DNA of 36,500 bases from contig JACSSF010000101.1 of NCBI GenBank assembly GCA_014879375.1, forward strand, positions 1 through 36,500, read 5' to 3'. A program made the position numbers and the translations under genes. Origin of the DNA: Lysobacteraceae bacterium (GTDB taxonomy: Bacteria > Pseudomonadota > Gammaproteobacteria > Xanthomonadales > Xanthomonadaceae). The notes under the pieces are model-generated. The model had not been told where the DNA came from, ran no database searches, and was given only the letters and a program-made list of their open reading frames with translations. Below, piece after piece: positions 1-10,460 of this stretch; position 1 is the first letter of the stretch; every line of letters begins with the position of its first letter.

Positions 1-64
1 GGCTGGCGCCGTAGCGGATGAAATCGATCAGGGTGCGCAGCTCGCGCGCGGCATCGGGGTTCAC
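1..64 (-). CDS. Possible 5' end of a truncated gene, PrmB-like (ribosomal protein L3 glutamine methyltransferase)
   Basis: Minus-strand reading from a GTG at 64 gives VNPDAARELRTLIDFIRYGA, resembling the PrmB N-terminus; a TATACT -10-like box lies upstream at about 95-100 on the minus strand. Only about 21 codons are visible. Confidence 0.35.
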   Translation of the reverse strand, partial: MNPDAARELRTLIDFIRYGAS

Positions 65-144
65 GGTGGTCGGGCTCGCGGAAATCGACCGGCAGTATAG
101 CGACGGGCCGGTATCATGGCCGGGCTCAAAGCCCCGGATTCCTC

Positions 145-789
145 ATGTTCAATCGCAATACCCTCATCGTCCTCGCCATCGCCGCCGCCTTTGCGGGTCT
201 TCTGGCCGGCTGGCATTTCAGTCATCGCCCGGCCGCGCAGCCCGCAGGCCCCGAGCTGCAGACGATGAAGCGCTTCGAAACCCCGCGCATGCTGCCGCCC
301 TTCCAGCTGACCCGCGCCGATGGTCAGCCACTGGACAACGCCGCGCTGAAAGGCCACTGGACGCTGGTGTTCATCGGCTTCACCCACTGCCCGGACGTGT
401 GCCCGACCACGCTGGCGCAGCTGAAGGTCGCGCAGGACCAATGGGCCAACATCCCCGAGGCCAGGCGCCCGCGCGTGCTGTTTGTCTCGGTGGACCCGGA
501 GCGTGACACGCCGGAGATCACCGGCACGTATGCGCACGCCTTCCACCAGGACACGTTGGCGGCGACCGGCACGCAGCAGCAGCTGGAGGATTTCGCCCGC
601 GGCCTGTCGCTGGTGTTCATGAAGAATCCGCCGGATGACCCGGCCAAACCCGATCGCTACGCCGTCGATCACTCCGCCGCGCTGGCGGTGATCGATCCCG
701 AAGGTCGCATGTCGGGCGTCATCCAGCCGCCGTTCGAGCCGGGCAAGATCGCCACCGACTTCATCGCCCTGACGGATGCGGTGCCATGA
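145..789 (+). CDS. SCO family protein (SCO1/SenC copper chaperone/thioredoxin-like)
   Basis: N-terminal TM/signal anchor; [19 protein letters not shown] (CxxxC) and [11 protein letters not shown], typical of SCO1/SenC. Confidence 0.93.
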   Translation: MFNRNTLIVLAIAAAFAGLLAGWHFSHRPAAQPAGPELQTMKRFETPRMLPPFQLTRADGQPLDNAALKGHWTLVFIGFTHCPDVCPTTLAQLKVAQDQWANIPEARRPRVLFVSVDPERDTPEITGTYAHAFHQDTLAATGTQQQLEDFARGLSLVFMKNPPDDPAKPDRYAVDHSAALAVIDPEGRMSGVIQPPFEPGKIATDFIALTDAVP

Positions 790-1631
790 GTCCGCTCACC
801 GCGCTGACCTATGTGTTGCCGCATCACCTGCTCTCGTCACTGGCGCGCAGGCTGGCGTATTCGCAGAACCCGCGCATCAAGCAGTGGCTGATCGACACCG
901 TCATCAAAAAGTTCGGCGTGGACATGAACGAGGCCGCGCAGCCTGACCCCAATGCCTATCCCAGCTTCAACGCCTTCTTCACCCGCGCCCTGCGCGAAGG
1001 CGTGCGCGTGCCCGATCCCGATCCGCGTGCGTTCCTGATGCCGGCCGATGGCCACGTCAGCCAATGCGGCCCGATCGAATCCGGGCGCATCTTCCAGGCC
1101 AAGGGACAGTCGTTCACGGTGGAAGAGCTGCTGGGCGATGCCGCGATGGCCGCGCCTTTCGCCGACGGCCTGTTCGCGACCATCTATCTCTCGCCGCGCG
1201 ACTACCACCGCGTGCACATGCCCTGCGACGGCCGCCTCATCGACACCGTGCACGTGCCGGGGCGCCTGTTCTCTGTGGGCACCGATGCAGTCGCCTCGGT
1301 GCCGCGCCTGTTCGCCCGCAATGAACGCCTGGTCTGCCACTTCGAGACCGAGTTCGGCCCGATGGTGCAGGTGATGGTCGGTGCGCTGCTGGTGTCCGGC
1401 GTGGAGACGGTCTGGAGCGGCGTGGAGATTCCGCCCTACGGCCACCACATCACCCGCAAGGATTGGCGCGACAAGGACATCCGCCTTGGCCGCTTCGCCG
1501 AGATGGCACGCTTCAACTACGGCTCGACCGTCATCACCCTGCTGCCGCCGGGCGTGGCCGAACTCGCGCCCAACCTGCATGCGGAGAGCCCGGTACGCCT
1601 CGGCGAACGGCTGGCAACGCGGATCGGCTGA
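786..1631 (+). CDS. psd: Phosphatidylserine decarboxylase proenzyme
   Basis: [35 protein letters not shown] and the C-terminal GST pyruvoyl cleavage motif (FNYGSTVI); ATGA overlap with the upstream SCO gene. Confidence 0.95.
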   Translation: MSPLTALTYVLPHHLLSSLARRLAYSQNPRIKQWLIDTVIKKFGVDMNEAAQPDPNAYPSFNAFFTRALREGVRVPDPDPRAFLMPADGHVSQCGPIESGRIFQAKGQSFTVEELLGDAAMAAPFADGLFATIYLSPRDYHRVHMPCDGRLIDTVHVPGRLFSVGTDAVASVPRLFARNERLVCHFETEFGPMVQVMVGALLVSGVETVWSGVEIPPYGHHITRKDWRDKDIRLGRFAEMARFNYGSTVITLLPPGVAELAPNLHAESPVRLGERLATRIG

Positions 1632-1643
1632 CCGCGGCGGGGC

Positions 1644-2426
1644 TCAACCGCCCCAGGCGTGCCAGCCCATCCACAGCGCCATCGCGATCATCATTAGGTT
1701 CTCGGTCAGCGACACGAAGCCGAGCGGCACGTTGCTCGACCCGCCGACGCAGGCGCACTTGAGCGTGCGCTTGTCGATGTAGACGGCCTTGAACACCGAC
1801 ACCGCGCCGATGGTGCCGATGAACAGCGCGAGCGGCACCGACAGCCAGTTGGCCACGCCCGCGATCATCAACACGCCGGCCAGCCCCTCGGCGAAGGGAT
1901 ACAGGTACGCATACGGCACCCAGCGACGCGCCAGCAGGTCGTAGTTGAGGAACATGCTGGAGAACTTCTCCACATCCTGCAGCTTCAGCATCGCCAGCAC
2001 CACCATGCTGAAGGCGATGAACCATTCGCCCGCCCGCATCGTCCAGGGCGAGCCGAACGCGGCCATGCTCGCGGCCAGCGCCATCAGCAGTGTCATCGCG
2101 AACAAGGCGATGACGGGCCGATAACTGGTGGCATCGAGGTCGGCGACGGGCTTGCCGAAGTGGCGGCGCAAGTCGTCGTAGCCCCCGATGCGCTGGCCAT
2201 CGATGAAGGTTTGCGGCGTGGTCTTGACCCCGTGCTCGGCCTTGAACGCATCCACCTGATCGCGCGTGGTCAGCCAATGGTCGTCGATGGCATAACCCTC
2301 GCGTTTCAACAGGTGTCGGGCCTTGAGACCGTAGGGACAGGTATGCCCCGGCATCACCATGCGGTAGATCGTCGCGATCGGTTTGGATGGGTGGGCGGCG
2401 GCGTTCATCGTCCCGGTTCCTGACAT
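1644..2426 (-). CDS. Glutaredoxin domain fused to MauE/DoxX-like redox-associated membrane protein
   Basis: N-terminal glutaredoxin fold (MPGHTCPYGLKARHLLKREGY...TTPQTFIDGQRIGGYDDLR), then four hydrophobic segments and a MauE-type KCACVGGSSNVPLGFVSL motif. Confidence 0.85.
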   Translation of the reverse strand: MSGTGTMNAAAHPSKPIATIYRMVMPGHTCPYGLKARHLLKREGYAIDDHWLTTRDQVDAFKAEHGVKTTPQTFIDGQRIGGYDDLRRHFGKPVADLDATSYRPVIALFAMTLLMALAASMAAFGSPWTMRAGEWFIAFSMVVLAMLKLQDVEKFSSMFLNYDLLARRWVPYAYLYPFAEGLAGVLMIAGVANWLSVPLALFIGTIGAVSVFKAVYIDKRTLKCACVGGSSNVPLGFVSLTENLMMIAMALWMGWHAWGG

Positions 2427-2443
2427 GTCGGCGTGGGAATGCC

Positions 2444-2475
2444 ACTATAGGCTCCGTACCATGGTACGGAGTCAA
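2444..2475 (-). promoter_or_regulatory. MerR-type promoter/operator for the glutaredoxin-MauE gene
   Basis: Minus strand reads TTGACT (2475-2470), 20-bp spacer (2469-2450), TATAGT (2449-2444). Perfect 20-bp palindrome CTCCGTACCATGGTACGGAG at 2452-2471. The layout closely resembles the mer operator. Confidence 0.85.
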
Positions 2476-2477
2476 GC

Positions 2478-2861
2478 ATGGGCATGACCATCGGCAAACT
2501 GGCCCGTTCGGCAGGCGTGGGCGTTGAAACCGTGCGGTTCTACCAGCGCAAGGGCCTGCTTGGGACCCCGGATCGCGCTGGCGGGATCCGGCGCTATGGC
2601 GATGAAGACGCCCGTCGCCTCGCCTTTATCCGCAGCGCCCAACAGGCCGGCTTCACCCTGGAGGAAATCGGCGAGCTGATCGCGCTTGATTCCGGCCACG
2701 ACCATGCCCGCGCGCGCGAGCTGGCCCGCACCCGCATCGACAAGCTGGATCGGCAGATCGACGCGCTCGTACGTGCGCGCGATCACCTGCAACGGCTGGC
2801 GCGCCAGTGCGAACCGGGGCAGACGGCGCCCTGCCCGATCCTTGCCGCGTTTGATGGGTGA
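2478..2861 (+). CDS. MerR family transcriptional regulator, metal-responsive-like
   Basis: MTIGKLARSAGVGVETVRFYQRKGLL...GGIRRYGDEDARRLAFIRSAQQAGFTLEEI HTH; dimerisation helix; C-terminal CEPGQTAPCPI (C-x7-C). Confidence 0.93.
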   Translation: MGMTIGKLARSAGVGVETVRFYQRKGLLGTPDRAGGIRRYGDEDARRLAFIRSAQQAGFTLEEIGELIALDSGHDHARARELARTRIDKLDRQIDALVRARDHLQRLARQCEPGQTAPCPILAAFDG

Positions 2862-2911
2862 TTCCGGCAGTGGTGGCGTGATGCCGCGAACCGCTCACGC
2901 CACGCGCCGGC

Positions 2912-4465
2912 TCACCGCTTGCACGAGGCCAGCTTGAGCGTTTGTCCCGGCTGGATGGCATAGCGCGGCGCCTTGAGGCCGTTCGCGCTCACCAGTGATC
3001 GCAGGTCGCACTGGTAGCGCTGCGCGATCGCGTTCAGGGTCTCCCCCTTGCTGACGCGATGGGTCTTTGTCGCCGCCGGCTTGCCGGCCTTGGAGGACGA
3101 AGCCTCCGGCTTTTTCGTGCGGGCGCCCGGATTGGCCGGCACGACCGTGGCAGGCGCCGATGCCGGGCCGCTGTTATCCGTGCCCGTCTCGCTGGTCACC
3201 AGCGGGCCCACGCGCACCAGTGCATGACTCACCTCGCTGTTGACCAGCTGCCGCGCGATCTCCGCACGTTTGCCACTCACGCAATAGCGGTTGTAGAGCG
3301 TCGCGATGGTACCGGTCGCATTGATCACGCCGCCCTCCGGCAGCCATGCGCTGGGGGTCAGGCGCGGATTGAGGTTGCGCAGGGCACGCAGGTAGCCATC
3401 CGTGCCGCGGGCGTTGCCAAGGCAAATGCCCAGCTCGTTGAGCGAAGTGGCACGCTTGAGCTGGATCTGCGCCGGACGCCCAGCGCCCCAAGTGCGCGGG
3501 AAGCGCAGGCCGTATTCGGATGGATGCAGGTACAGCCACGCGGCGGCGATCACCATCGGCACGTAGTCTTTGGTCTCGGCCGGAAACTGGTCGTACACGC
3601 TGACATCCCAGAAATTGCGCCCGCCACTTTGCTGGTAGACGCGCGATGCACGGCCTTCGCCGCCGTTGTAGGCCGCCAGCGACAATTCGATGCTGTTGTT
3701 GAGCTGCGCGTAGCGCTCCAGCAGATACGATGCCGCGGCCTCCGCCGACATCCTCGGGTCGTAGCGGGTGTCGAAACCGGTGCCGTCGTTGCCCAGGCCA
3801 AAGCGGCGGCCGGTCGCCGGCATGAACTGCATCGGGCCGATCGCGCCGGCACGCGAGCCGACATGCACCTTGCCGTTGGACTCTTTCGCCATGATCCCGA
3901 ACAGCAGCGCCTCGGGCAGGCCCGCGCGCTGGAACGCCGGCGCCATCTGCGGACGCAGGAACTGGTAGTTGACGTAGCTGTCCATCAGCGCCGGGCGCAT
4001 GTCGGTCAGCCAGCGGCGAATGCCCGCCTGCACTGCCGGATTGAACTGGACCATCTGCACGAAGCGCTTGTTGCGCTCGTCCAGCAGCGCATCGGCGGTC
4101 GCGCCTTCGGGCACGCCATCACCGGCGATGTTGATCGGATTCTCGTCCTCGTCGCCCTCGTCCATCGCATCGGGCGTTTCCGGCGGCGTCAGCATCGCGC
4201 GGTACATCGGGACCAGCCGATCCATCGGACAGCCCTTTTGCTTGCCGCAGTCGGCCATCAGCTTTTCCATCGAGGCGACTACCGCCGCCTGCGCATCCGC
4301 GTCTTCCGCCGCCTTGAAGCTGGCCTCGGCGGCCTGTGCCTGCTCCAGGATGGCCGCGGCCGCGCGCGACAGGCGCTGCGCCGCGGTGGTTTGCGGCCAG
4401 GACATCGCGCCCATCGCTGCGACACACAAGGAAAGTTTCAGCGATACGCGCCAATCAAGAGACAT
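2912..4465 (-). CDS. Lytic transglycosylase (SLT domain) with C-terminal LysM domain
   Basis: ALLFGIMAKESNGKVHVGSRAGAIGPMQFMPATGRRFGL, LSLAAYNGGEGRASRV and C-terminal HRVSKGETLNAIAQRYQCDLRSLVSANGLK...IQPGQTLKL (LysM). Confidence 0.92.
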   Translation of the reverse strand: MSLDWRVSLKLSLCVAAMGAMSWPQTTAAQRLSRAAAAILEQAQAAEASFKAAEDADAQAAVVASMEKLMADCGKQKGCPMDRLVPMYRAMLTPPETPDAMDEGDEDENPINIAGDGVPEGATADALLDERNKRFVQMVQFNPAVQAGIRRWLTDMRPALMDSYVNYQFLRPQMAPAFQRAGLPEALLFGIMAKESNGKVHVGSRAGAIGPMQFMPATGRRFGLGNDGTGFDTRYDPRMSAEAAASYLLERYAQLNNSIELSLAAYNGGEGRASRVYQQSGGRNFWDVSVYDQFPAETKDYVPMVIAAAWLYLHPSEYGLRFPRTWGAGRPAQIQLKRATSLNELGICLGNARGTDGYLRALRNLNPRLTPSAWLPEGGVINATGTIATLYNRYCVSGKRAEIARQLVNSEVSHALVRVGPLVTSETGTDNSGPASAPATVVPANPGARTKKPEASSSKAGKPAATKTHRVSKGETLNAIAQRYQCDLRSLVSANGLKAPRYAIQPGQTLKLASCKR

Positions 4466-4573
4466 TCGGGGGACCTGATTTTGCTTGATGAGCGGTGCAG
4501 GTTACCGACCGCCTCCAAACCCCACAACCCGCGCAAGCCGCATCGAAGCGAATAGAATCATCTCGTTCATCGC

Positions 4574-6094
4574 ATGGAAACGTTCATGAATTCGATCCTC
4601 GTCGGCAAGGCCGTCACCACGCCGGACAGCGGCCAGGTCTTCCTGCTGCCGAAATACGGCAACCGCCATGGCCTGGTCGCGGGTGCGACCGGTACCGGCA
4701 AGACCGTCACCTTGATGACGCTGGCCGAAGGCTTCAGCAAGCTGGGCGTGCCGGTGTTCATGGCCGACGTGAAGGGCGATGTCGCCGGGCTCGCGGTCGC
4801 GGGCACGCCGAGCGAGAAGATCAGCCAGCGCGTGGCCGAGATCGGCATCCCCGATTACGTGCAGCAGGCCAACCCTGTGATTTTCTGGGATATCTGGGGA
4901 CAGAAGGGCCATCCGATCCGCGCCACCGTCAGCGAAATGGGGCCGCTGCTGCTTTCGCGCATCTTCGAGCTCAACGACACGCAAGCCGGCGTGCTCGACA
5001 TCGTGTTCAAGCTGGCCGATGACCGCGGCCTGCTGCTGCTCGACCTGGAAGACCTGCGCGCGCTGCTGAACCTCGTCGCGAACGAGCGCAAGGACATCTC
5101 CACACAATATGGCCTGGTAAGCACGCAATCGGTCGGCGCGATCCAGCGTGCGCTCCTGCGCATCGAGCAGGAAGGCGGCAACCGCTTCTTCGGCGAGCCG
5201 GCGCTGGACCTGGCCGACCTGATGCGCACGCAAACGGACGGTCGCGGCATCATCAACATCCTCGCCGCCGACCAACTGATCCTCAAGCCGCGCCTGTATT
5301 CCACCTTCCTGCTGTGGCTGCTGTCGGAGCTGTTCGAGCAGTTGCCCGAAGTCGGCGATCTCGACAAGCCCAAGCTGGTGTTCGTGTTCGACGAGGCGCA
5401 TCTGTTGTTCGATGACGCCCCGGCCGCGCTCAAGCAGCGGGTGGAACAGGTCGTGCGCATCATCCGCTCCAAGGGCGTCGGCGTGTATTTCTGCTCGCAG
5501 TTCCCGGACGACGTGCCGGACGACATCCTCGGCCAGCTCGGCAACCGCTTCCAGCATGCCCTGCGTGCGTTCACCCCGCGCGACCAGAAGGCGGTGAAGA
5601 CGGCGGCGGAAACCTTCGTCGCCAATCCCAACCTGGACGTCGCGCAAGCCATCGGCCAGCTCGGCGTCGGCGAGGCGCTGGTGTCGACGCTGCAGGACAA
5701 GGGCATCCCGATGCCAGTCGAGAAGACGCTGATCGCCCCACCCGGCTGCCGGATGGGCGCGATCACCGATGCCGAGCGCATGCAGGTGCGCGCGGCGTCC
5801 CCGGTCGGGATGAAGTACGACACCGCGGTGGATCGCGAATCCGCCGCCGAGATGCTGCTGAAGAAGGCCGAGAGCGCGACCGCGTCCGCCGATGCGCCGC
5901 CGGCCAAGCCGATCGTAGAGGAAGGCGATGACAGCGGCTTCGCACAATCGGTCAAGGACGCCGTGTTCGGCACCAAGCGCCGCCAGGGCATGATCGAGAC
6001 GATGGCCAAGCAGACCGCGCGCACGATGGGCAACCAGGTGGGCCGGCAGATCTTGCGCGGCGTGCTGGGCGGGCTGTTCGGCAGCCGCCGCTGA
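4574..6094 (+). CDS. DUF853 / HerA-like helicase ATPase (YjgR-type)
   Basis: Walker [11 protein letters not shown], Walker B-like [13 protein letters not shown]; full-length agreement with DUF853 architecture. Start may be 4574 or 4586. Confidence 0.92.
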   Translation: METFMNSILVGKAVTTPDSGQVFLLPKYGNRHGLVAGATGTGKTVTLMTLAEGFSKLGVPVFMADVKGDVAGLAVAGTPSEKISQRVAEIGIPDYVQQANPVIFWDIWGQKGHPIRATVSEMGPLLLSRIFELNDTQAGVLDIVFKLADDRGLLLLDLEDLRALLNLVANERKDISTQYGLVSTQSVGAIQRALLRIEQEGGNRFFGEPALDLADLMRTQTDGRGIINILAADQLILKPRLYSTFLLWLLSELFEQLPEVGDLDKPKLVFVFDEAHLLFDDAPAALKQRVEQVVRIIRSKGVGVYFCSQFPDDVPDDILGQLGNRFQHALRAFTPRDQKAVKTAAETFVANPNLDVAQAIGQLGVGEALVSTLQDKGIPMPVEKTLIAPPGCRMGAITDAERMQVRAASPVGMKYDTAVDRESAAEMLLKKAESATASADAPPAKPIVEEGDDSGFAQSVKDAVFGTKRRQGMIETMAKQTARTMGNQVGRQILRGVLGGLFGSRR

Positions 6095-6098
6095 AAAC

Positions 6099-6623
6099 AT
6101 GAGCCAGCCGCCGAAGGGGCGCTGGCGCCCACCGGCGCCGGCCAGCACCGAGCTCATCACCGCCGGGGGGCATGCACGCCTCAAGGCCGAGCTTGACGAA
6201 CTGTGGCGGGTGAAGCGCCCCGAGGTGGTCCGCGCGCTCGCCGCCGCCGCGGCCGAAGGCGACCGCAGCGAGAACGCCGAATACACCTATCGCAAGAAGC
6301 AACTGGGCGAGATCGACCGTCGCGTGCGTTACCTGTCCAAGCGTATCCCGGCGTTGCGCGTGGTCGATGCCGCGCCGGCCGACCCTGAAGCGGTGTTCTT
6401 CGGCGCCGAGGTGGAGTTGGAGCGCCTGGATGATGGCGAGGTGCTGAACTACCGCATCGTCGGCCCGGATGAAACCGATGCACGACTGGGCCACATCAGC
6501 ATCGACTCGCCACTGGCCCGCGCGATGCTGAAAAAGCGCATCGACGATGAGTTCTCGGCCACCTTGCCGAGTGGCATCGCCCAGTTCGTCATCCTCGACG
6601 TGCGCTATCCCGGGCAGGCGTGA
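6099..6623 (+). CDS. greB: Transcription elongation factor GreB
   Basis: [52 protein letters not shown], characteristic of GreA/GreB, GreB type. Confidence 0.95.
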   Translation: MSQPPKGRWRPPAPASTELITAGGHARLKAELDELWRVKRPEVVRALAAAAAEGDRSENAEYTYRKKQLGEIDRRVRYLSKRIPALRVVDAAPADPEAVFFGAEVELERLDDGEVLNYRIVGPDETDARLGHISIDSPLARAMLKKRIDDEFSATLPSGIAQFVILDVRYPGQA

Positions 6624-7431
6624 TGCGCATCGGCGGCGGGTAAGTGCGTCCTTGCCGCAGTGGCTGGAAGCACGCCGCCTCGCGATAGAACGCCGCATCC
6701 TGCCCGCCGAACCAGCCGGGCACGCCGGCGAGCGGCAGCGGTCGCAGCTCCAGTGGATCATTCAGCAACTCGCCCGTACCGATGCCCTGCGCGATCCGCT
6801 CCACGCACATCGCGTCATCCACCTCGCCCTGCACCACCAGCGCCTTGCCGACGATGAACTGCGCGGGCAGCAAGCCATGCTCCAGCAATGCATGGCCGAC
6901 GATGGCGACCATCGCGATGTCGCCGTTGGCCCACGCCGCGGCATGATCGTGAAACAGCGCCGGCCAATCGTGCGCATCCCACGGCCGCATGAGCGAGGGA
7001 TCACGCACGCGCACGATGACACCTGCCTCGTCGAACTGGGTCAGCGCGTACTGCGCGCGATTCCGCCGTGAGGGGCCCATTTCATCGATGTGGCCGCGTT
7101 GCCGCGCATTGAACGCAAGCTTCAACGCCGGCCAGCGACACCAGACCATCGCGTTGAACAGGTCATGCCAATTCTGCGCACGGGTGGCGATCAGGCCCCG
7201 CTCGCCGATGCGCGCCTCGTAATGCAGCCCATCGGCCAGCAAGGAACGATCCTGCGATGCAAAGCGGCGCCCCTGCAGCGGCATCGCGGCGTTCAACGCA
7301 TCGATGCCGGGCCAGTCGGCGCCCTGCATCCAGTCGGCGAATGCCGCGTACTGCGCGTACAACGGATGCGCGAAGCGTGACGGATCGACTTCGCCACGCG
7401 GCGGCGCGATGAAGCGTCGTTTCATCGCCAT
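6589..7431 (-). CDS. DUF3025 domain-containing protein
   Basis: Long ORF with [26 protein letters not shown] and [15 protein letters not shown]; 35-bp convergent overlap with greB. Confidence 0.8.
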   Translation of the reverse strand: MAMKRRFIAPPRGEVDPSRFAHPLYAQYAAFADWMQGADWPGIDALNAAMPLQGRRFASQDRSLLADGLHYEARIGERGLIATRAQNWHDLFNAMVWCRWPALKLAFNARQRGHIDEMGPSRRNRAQYALTQFDEAGVIVRVRDPSLMRPWDAHDWPALFHDHAAAWANGDIAMVAIVGHALLEHGLLPAQFIVGKALVVQGEVDDAMCVERIAQGIGTGELLNDPLELRPLPLAGVPGWFGGQDAAFYREAACFQPLRQGRTYPPPMRITPARDSARRG

Positions 7432-7437
7432 GCCGCG

Positions 7438-8769
7438 TCAGTCCTGGTAAGCGACCTCGCCATACAGGTCGTGCTCGTCGCTGCCCATGATCTCGACATC
7501 GACGAACTCGCCGGGCACAAGACCGGCATCGCGGCCATCCTGGATCTGCACCAGACCGTCGATTTCCGGCGCATCGGCCATCGAACGCGCGATCGCCAGT
7601 TCACCATCGATCGCATCGATGATGCAGCGTTGCGTGGTGCCTACTTTCTCTGCCAGCCTCTCTTCGGATATCTGCGCCTGCAATGCCATGAAGCGCGCTA
7701 GTCGCTCCAGCTTCACCTCTTCCGGCACCGGATCGGGCAACGCGTTTGCCGCCGCGCCTTCCACCGGCGAGTAGGCGAACGCGCCGACGCGATCCAGCCG
7801 CGCTTCCTCGATGAAATCGAGCAGTTCCTCGAAGTCGTCCTCGGTCTCGCCCGGGAAGCCGACGATGAACGTGCTGCGCAAGGTGATGTCGGGGCAGATG
7901 TCGCGCCACCTTGCGATGCGCTCGCGCGTCTTGTCGATCGCGCCGGGGCGCTTCATCAGCTTCAGGATGCGCGGGCTGGCGTGCTGGAACGGAATGTCGA
8001 GGTACGGCAGGATCTTGCCTTCCGCCATCAGCGGGATGATGTCGTCGACGTGCGGATACGGGTACACGTAATGCAGGCGCGTCCACACGCCCAGCTCACC
8101 AAGACCCTCGCACAGCGCCTTCATCCGCGTCGCATAGGCCTTGCCGTGCCATTCGCGCTCGGCGTACTTCACGTCAACGCCATAGGCACTGGTGTCCTGC
8201 GAGACCACCAGCAACTCCTTCACGCCACCCATCACCAGTTTCTCGGCTTCGCGCAGCACCTGATCGACGGGGCGCGACACCAAATCACCGCGCATCGACG
8301 GGATGATGCAGAAGCTGCAGCGATGGTTGCAGCCCTCGGAAATCTTCAGGTACGCGTAGTGCTTGGGCGTGAGCTTGAGACCGTAATCGGGCACCAGGTC
8401 GATGAAGGGATCGTGCTTGGGCGGCAGCGCGGTGTGCACCGCGTCCATCACGCTCGCGTAATCCTGCGGACCACTGATCGACAGCACGTCGGGATACGCC
8501 TCGCGGATCACCTCGCTGCGCTTGCCCAGGCACCCAGTGACGATCACCTTGCCGTTCTCGGCCATCGCCTCGCCGATCGCATCCAGTGACTCGGCCACCG
8601 CGCTGTCGATGAAGCCGCAGGTGTTGACGACGACGACATCGGCATCGTCGTAACTCGGCACGAGGTCATAGCCCTCCACTTTCAGCTGGGTGAGGATGCG
8701 TTCGGAATCCACCAGCGCCTTGGGGCAACCAAGGCTGACGAAACCGACTTTGGGCTGACTGAGGGACAT
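7438..8769 (-). CDS. rimO: Ribosomal protein S12 methylthiotransferase RimO
   Basis: [25 protein letters not shown]..., radical [24 protein letters not shown]-terminal TRAM domain. The ORF extends to 9711, but the conserved start is at 8769. Confidence 0.97.
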   Translation of the reverse strand: MSLSQPKVGFVSLGCPKALVDSERILTQLKVEGYDLVPSYDDADVVVVNTCGFIDSAVAESLDAIGEAMAENGKVIVTGCLGKRSEVIREAYPDVLSISGPQDYASVMDAVHTALPPKHDPFIDLVPDYGLKLTPKHYAYLKISEGCNHRCSFCIIPSMRGDLVSRPVDQVLREAEKLVMGGVKELLVVSQDTSAYGVDVKYAEREWHGKAYATRMKALCEGLGELGVWTRLHYVYPYPHVDDIIPLMAEGKILPYLDIPFQHASPRILKLMKRPGAIDKTRERIARWRDICPDITLRSTFIVGFPGETEDDFEELLDFIEEARLDRVGAFAYSPVEGAAANALPDPVPEEVKLERLARFMALQAQISEERLAEKVGTTQRCIIDAIDGELAIARSMADAPEIDGLVQIQDGRDAGLVPGEFVDVEIMGSDEHDLYGEVAYQD

Positions 8770-8844
8770 CGCGCGGGCACCGTTGAACGAGGGCGAATTA
8801 TACGGGGAGGCTAGAATCGGGCTTTCCCTGCCCCGGAGCGCCGC

Positions 8845-9513
8845 ATGGGCGACTGGATCACCCTGCCGACATCCCATGGCCCCGTGCAGGCCTGGCACGC
8901 CATCCCGAATGGGTCGCCGCGTGGCGCGGTGATCGTGGTGCAGGAAATCTTCGGGGCCAACGCGCACATCCGCGCCGTCGCCGAGCGTCTGGCGGATGCC
9001 GGCTTTGTGGCTTTGGCGCCCTCGATGTTCGACCCGGTCCAGCCGGATGCCGACTTCGCATACGACGATGCCGGCATGACGCGCGGCCGGACACTGGCCG
9101 GCGAACTGGGATTCGATGCCGCGGTCGAGATCCTGCGCGCCGCCCAACACTTCCTGACCGGGGACGGCCACCACTGCGCCGTCATCGGATTCTGCTGGGG
9201 TGGCAGCGTGGCGCTGCTCGGCAACACGCGGCTGGCGATGCCGGGCGTTGCCTATTACGGCGCGCGCAGCGTCCCGTTCCTTGGCGAACCGCTGCAGGCA
9301 CCGATGCTGTTCCACTTCGGTGCCGACGATCCACTGGTTCCTGCGGAGGACATCCAGCATCATCGCGCGGCCTACCCGCAAGCCGACGTATTCGTTTACG
9401 AAGGCGCCGGCCATGCGTTCAACCGCGACATCGACCCGCATCATTTCCATCCGGAGGCCGCCCGGCTTGCGTGGCGGCGCACGCTCGACTTCCTGCAGGC
9501 CAACCTCGCATGA
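8845..9513 (+). CDS. Dienelactone hydrolase family protein
   Basis: [30 protein letters not shown], catalytic [28 protein letters not shown]. Confidence 0.94.
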   Translation: MGDWITLPTSHGPVQAWHAIPNGSPRGAVIVVQEIFGANAHIRAVAERLADAGFVALAPSMFDPVQPDADFAYDDAGMTRGRTLAGELGFDAAVEILRAAQHFLTGDGHHCAVIGFCWGGSVALLGNTRLAMPGVAYYGARSVPFLGEPLQAPMLFHFGADDPLVPAEDIQHHRAAYPQADVFVYEGAGHAFNRDIDPHHFHPEAARLAWRRTLDFLQANLA

Positions 9514-9947
9514 GCACGTCCTTCGCACTCGATCCCCGCCTTGCCGCCGACACCCACCCGCTCGCCCGCTGGCCCCTGTGCGAGGTGCAATTGATGGACG
9601 ACGCTCGTTATCCGTGGCTGATCCTGGTGCCGCGCATCGCCGATGCCCGCGACCTGATTGACCTGGACGAAGCCGCGCGCCAGCAGTTGCAACAGGAGGT
9701 GGATGTTGCATCGATGGCGCTGCGCAAGGTGCTTGCCCCCGACAAGTTGAATGTCGCCTCGCTCGGCAACGTGGTCGAACAACTGCACGTCCACGTCATC
9801 GCCCGCTTCCGCAACGACGATGCATGGCCCGCGCCGGTCTGGGGCGCGCATCCGCGCCTGCCGCGTAGCGATGCCGCACGCGAAGAACTGATGGGGCGCC
9901 TGCAATCGGCATTCCCCCGCTTCACCTTCCAGGAGCACCCCTTATGA
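9510..9947 (+). CDS. HIT domain-containing protein (degenerate HIT motif)
   Basis: [42 protein letters not shown]...[25 protein letters not shown]; 4-bp ATGA overlap with the preceding gene. Confidence 0.9.
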   Translation: MSTSFALDPRLAADTHPLARWPLCEVQLMDDARYPWLILVPRIADARDLIDLDEAARQQLQQEVDVASMALRKVLAPDKLNVASLGNVVEQLHVHVIARFRNDDAWPAPVWGAHPRLPRSDAAREELMGRLQSAFPRFTFQEHPL

Positions 9948-10240
9948 AGACCTTGATCGCCACGCTGGCACTGGCCGCCTGTCTTGCCGCGTTGCCTGCG
10001 CAAGCGAGCCCGTTCGGCAAGTCGCCGGAGAAATCCGCGGCCGAGGCCGCCAGCCAGCAGCTGCAGGCGGTCACTATCTGGGTCGATGCCAGTTGGGGTT
10101 TCCGCAACCAAGGCGCCGCGAACGACCTCAGCGCCGCACATCGCGCCTTTTACCAACGCGGCTATCGGGTGGTGAGCGTCGATCCCTACATCGAGAACGG
10201 CGACCTGCAGGGCTTCTTCGTTACCTACGAAAAGCGCTGA
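9944..10240 (+). CDS. Small secreted/periplasmic hypothetical protein
   Basis: 98 aa with clear signal peptide [21 protein letters not shown]; overlaps the HIT gene by 4 bp and probably shares its operon. Confidence 0.75.
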   Translation: MKTLIATLALAACLAALPAQASPFGKSPEKSAAEAASQQLQAVTIWVDASWGFRNQGAANDLSAAHRAFYQRGYRVVSVDPYIENGDLQGFFVTYEKR

Positions 10241-10259
10241 GGCCAACGAACGCAGCGGC

Positions 10260-10454
10260 TCAGATCACACCGCGCTTCTTCTCAAGCAGCCAGTAACCGA
10301 TGCCGCCAGCGGCGCCGACCCCGAGCGAGATCAGCCAGCCGGCATCGGCCAGCCATCGCACCAGCACCGTGACGATCAGGCCCACCACCACGAACTGGCT
10401 GTAACGCCACGGGCTCTCGCGAAAGCTGCGACCGACGTTGTTCGGATCCATCAC
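10260..10454 (-). CDS. Small membrane protein (64 aa), hypothetical
   Basis: MDPNNVGRSFRESPWRYSQFVVVGLIVTVLVRWLADAGWLISLGVGAAGGIGYWLLEKKRGVI; two hydrophobic segments; directly downstream of dcd on the same strand. Confidence 0.65.
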   Translation of the reverse strand: MMDPNNVGRSFRESPWRYSQFVVVGLIVTVLVRWLADAGWLISLGVGAAGGIGYWLLEKKRGVI

Positions 10455-10460
10455 GATTCC

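Noticed and set aside
4502-6286. 594-aa antisense ORF opposite the DUF853 ATPase gene
   Set aside because: Complement of a well-supported gene; low-complexity composition and no recognisable domain. It also runs past both gene ends without its own signals.
8770-9711. N-terminal extension of the rimO ORF to 757 aa
   Set aside because: The extension is antisense to the dienelactone hydrolase and HIT genes; RimO homology starts at [10 protein letters not shown] (8769), with a TATAAT box at 8802-8797 on the minus strand.
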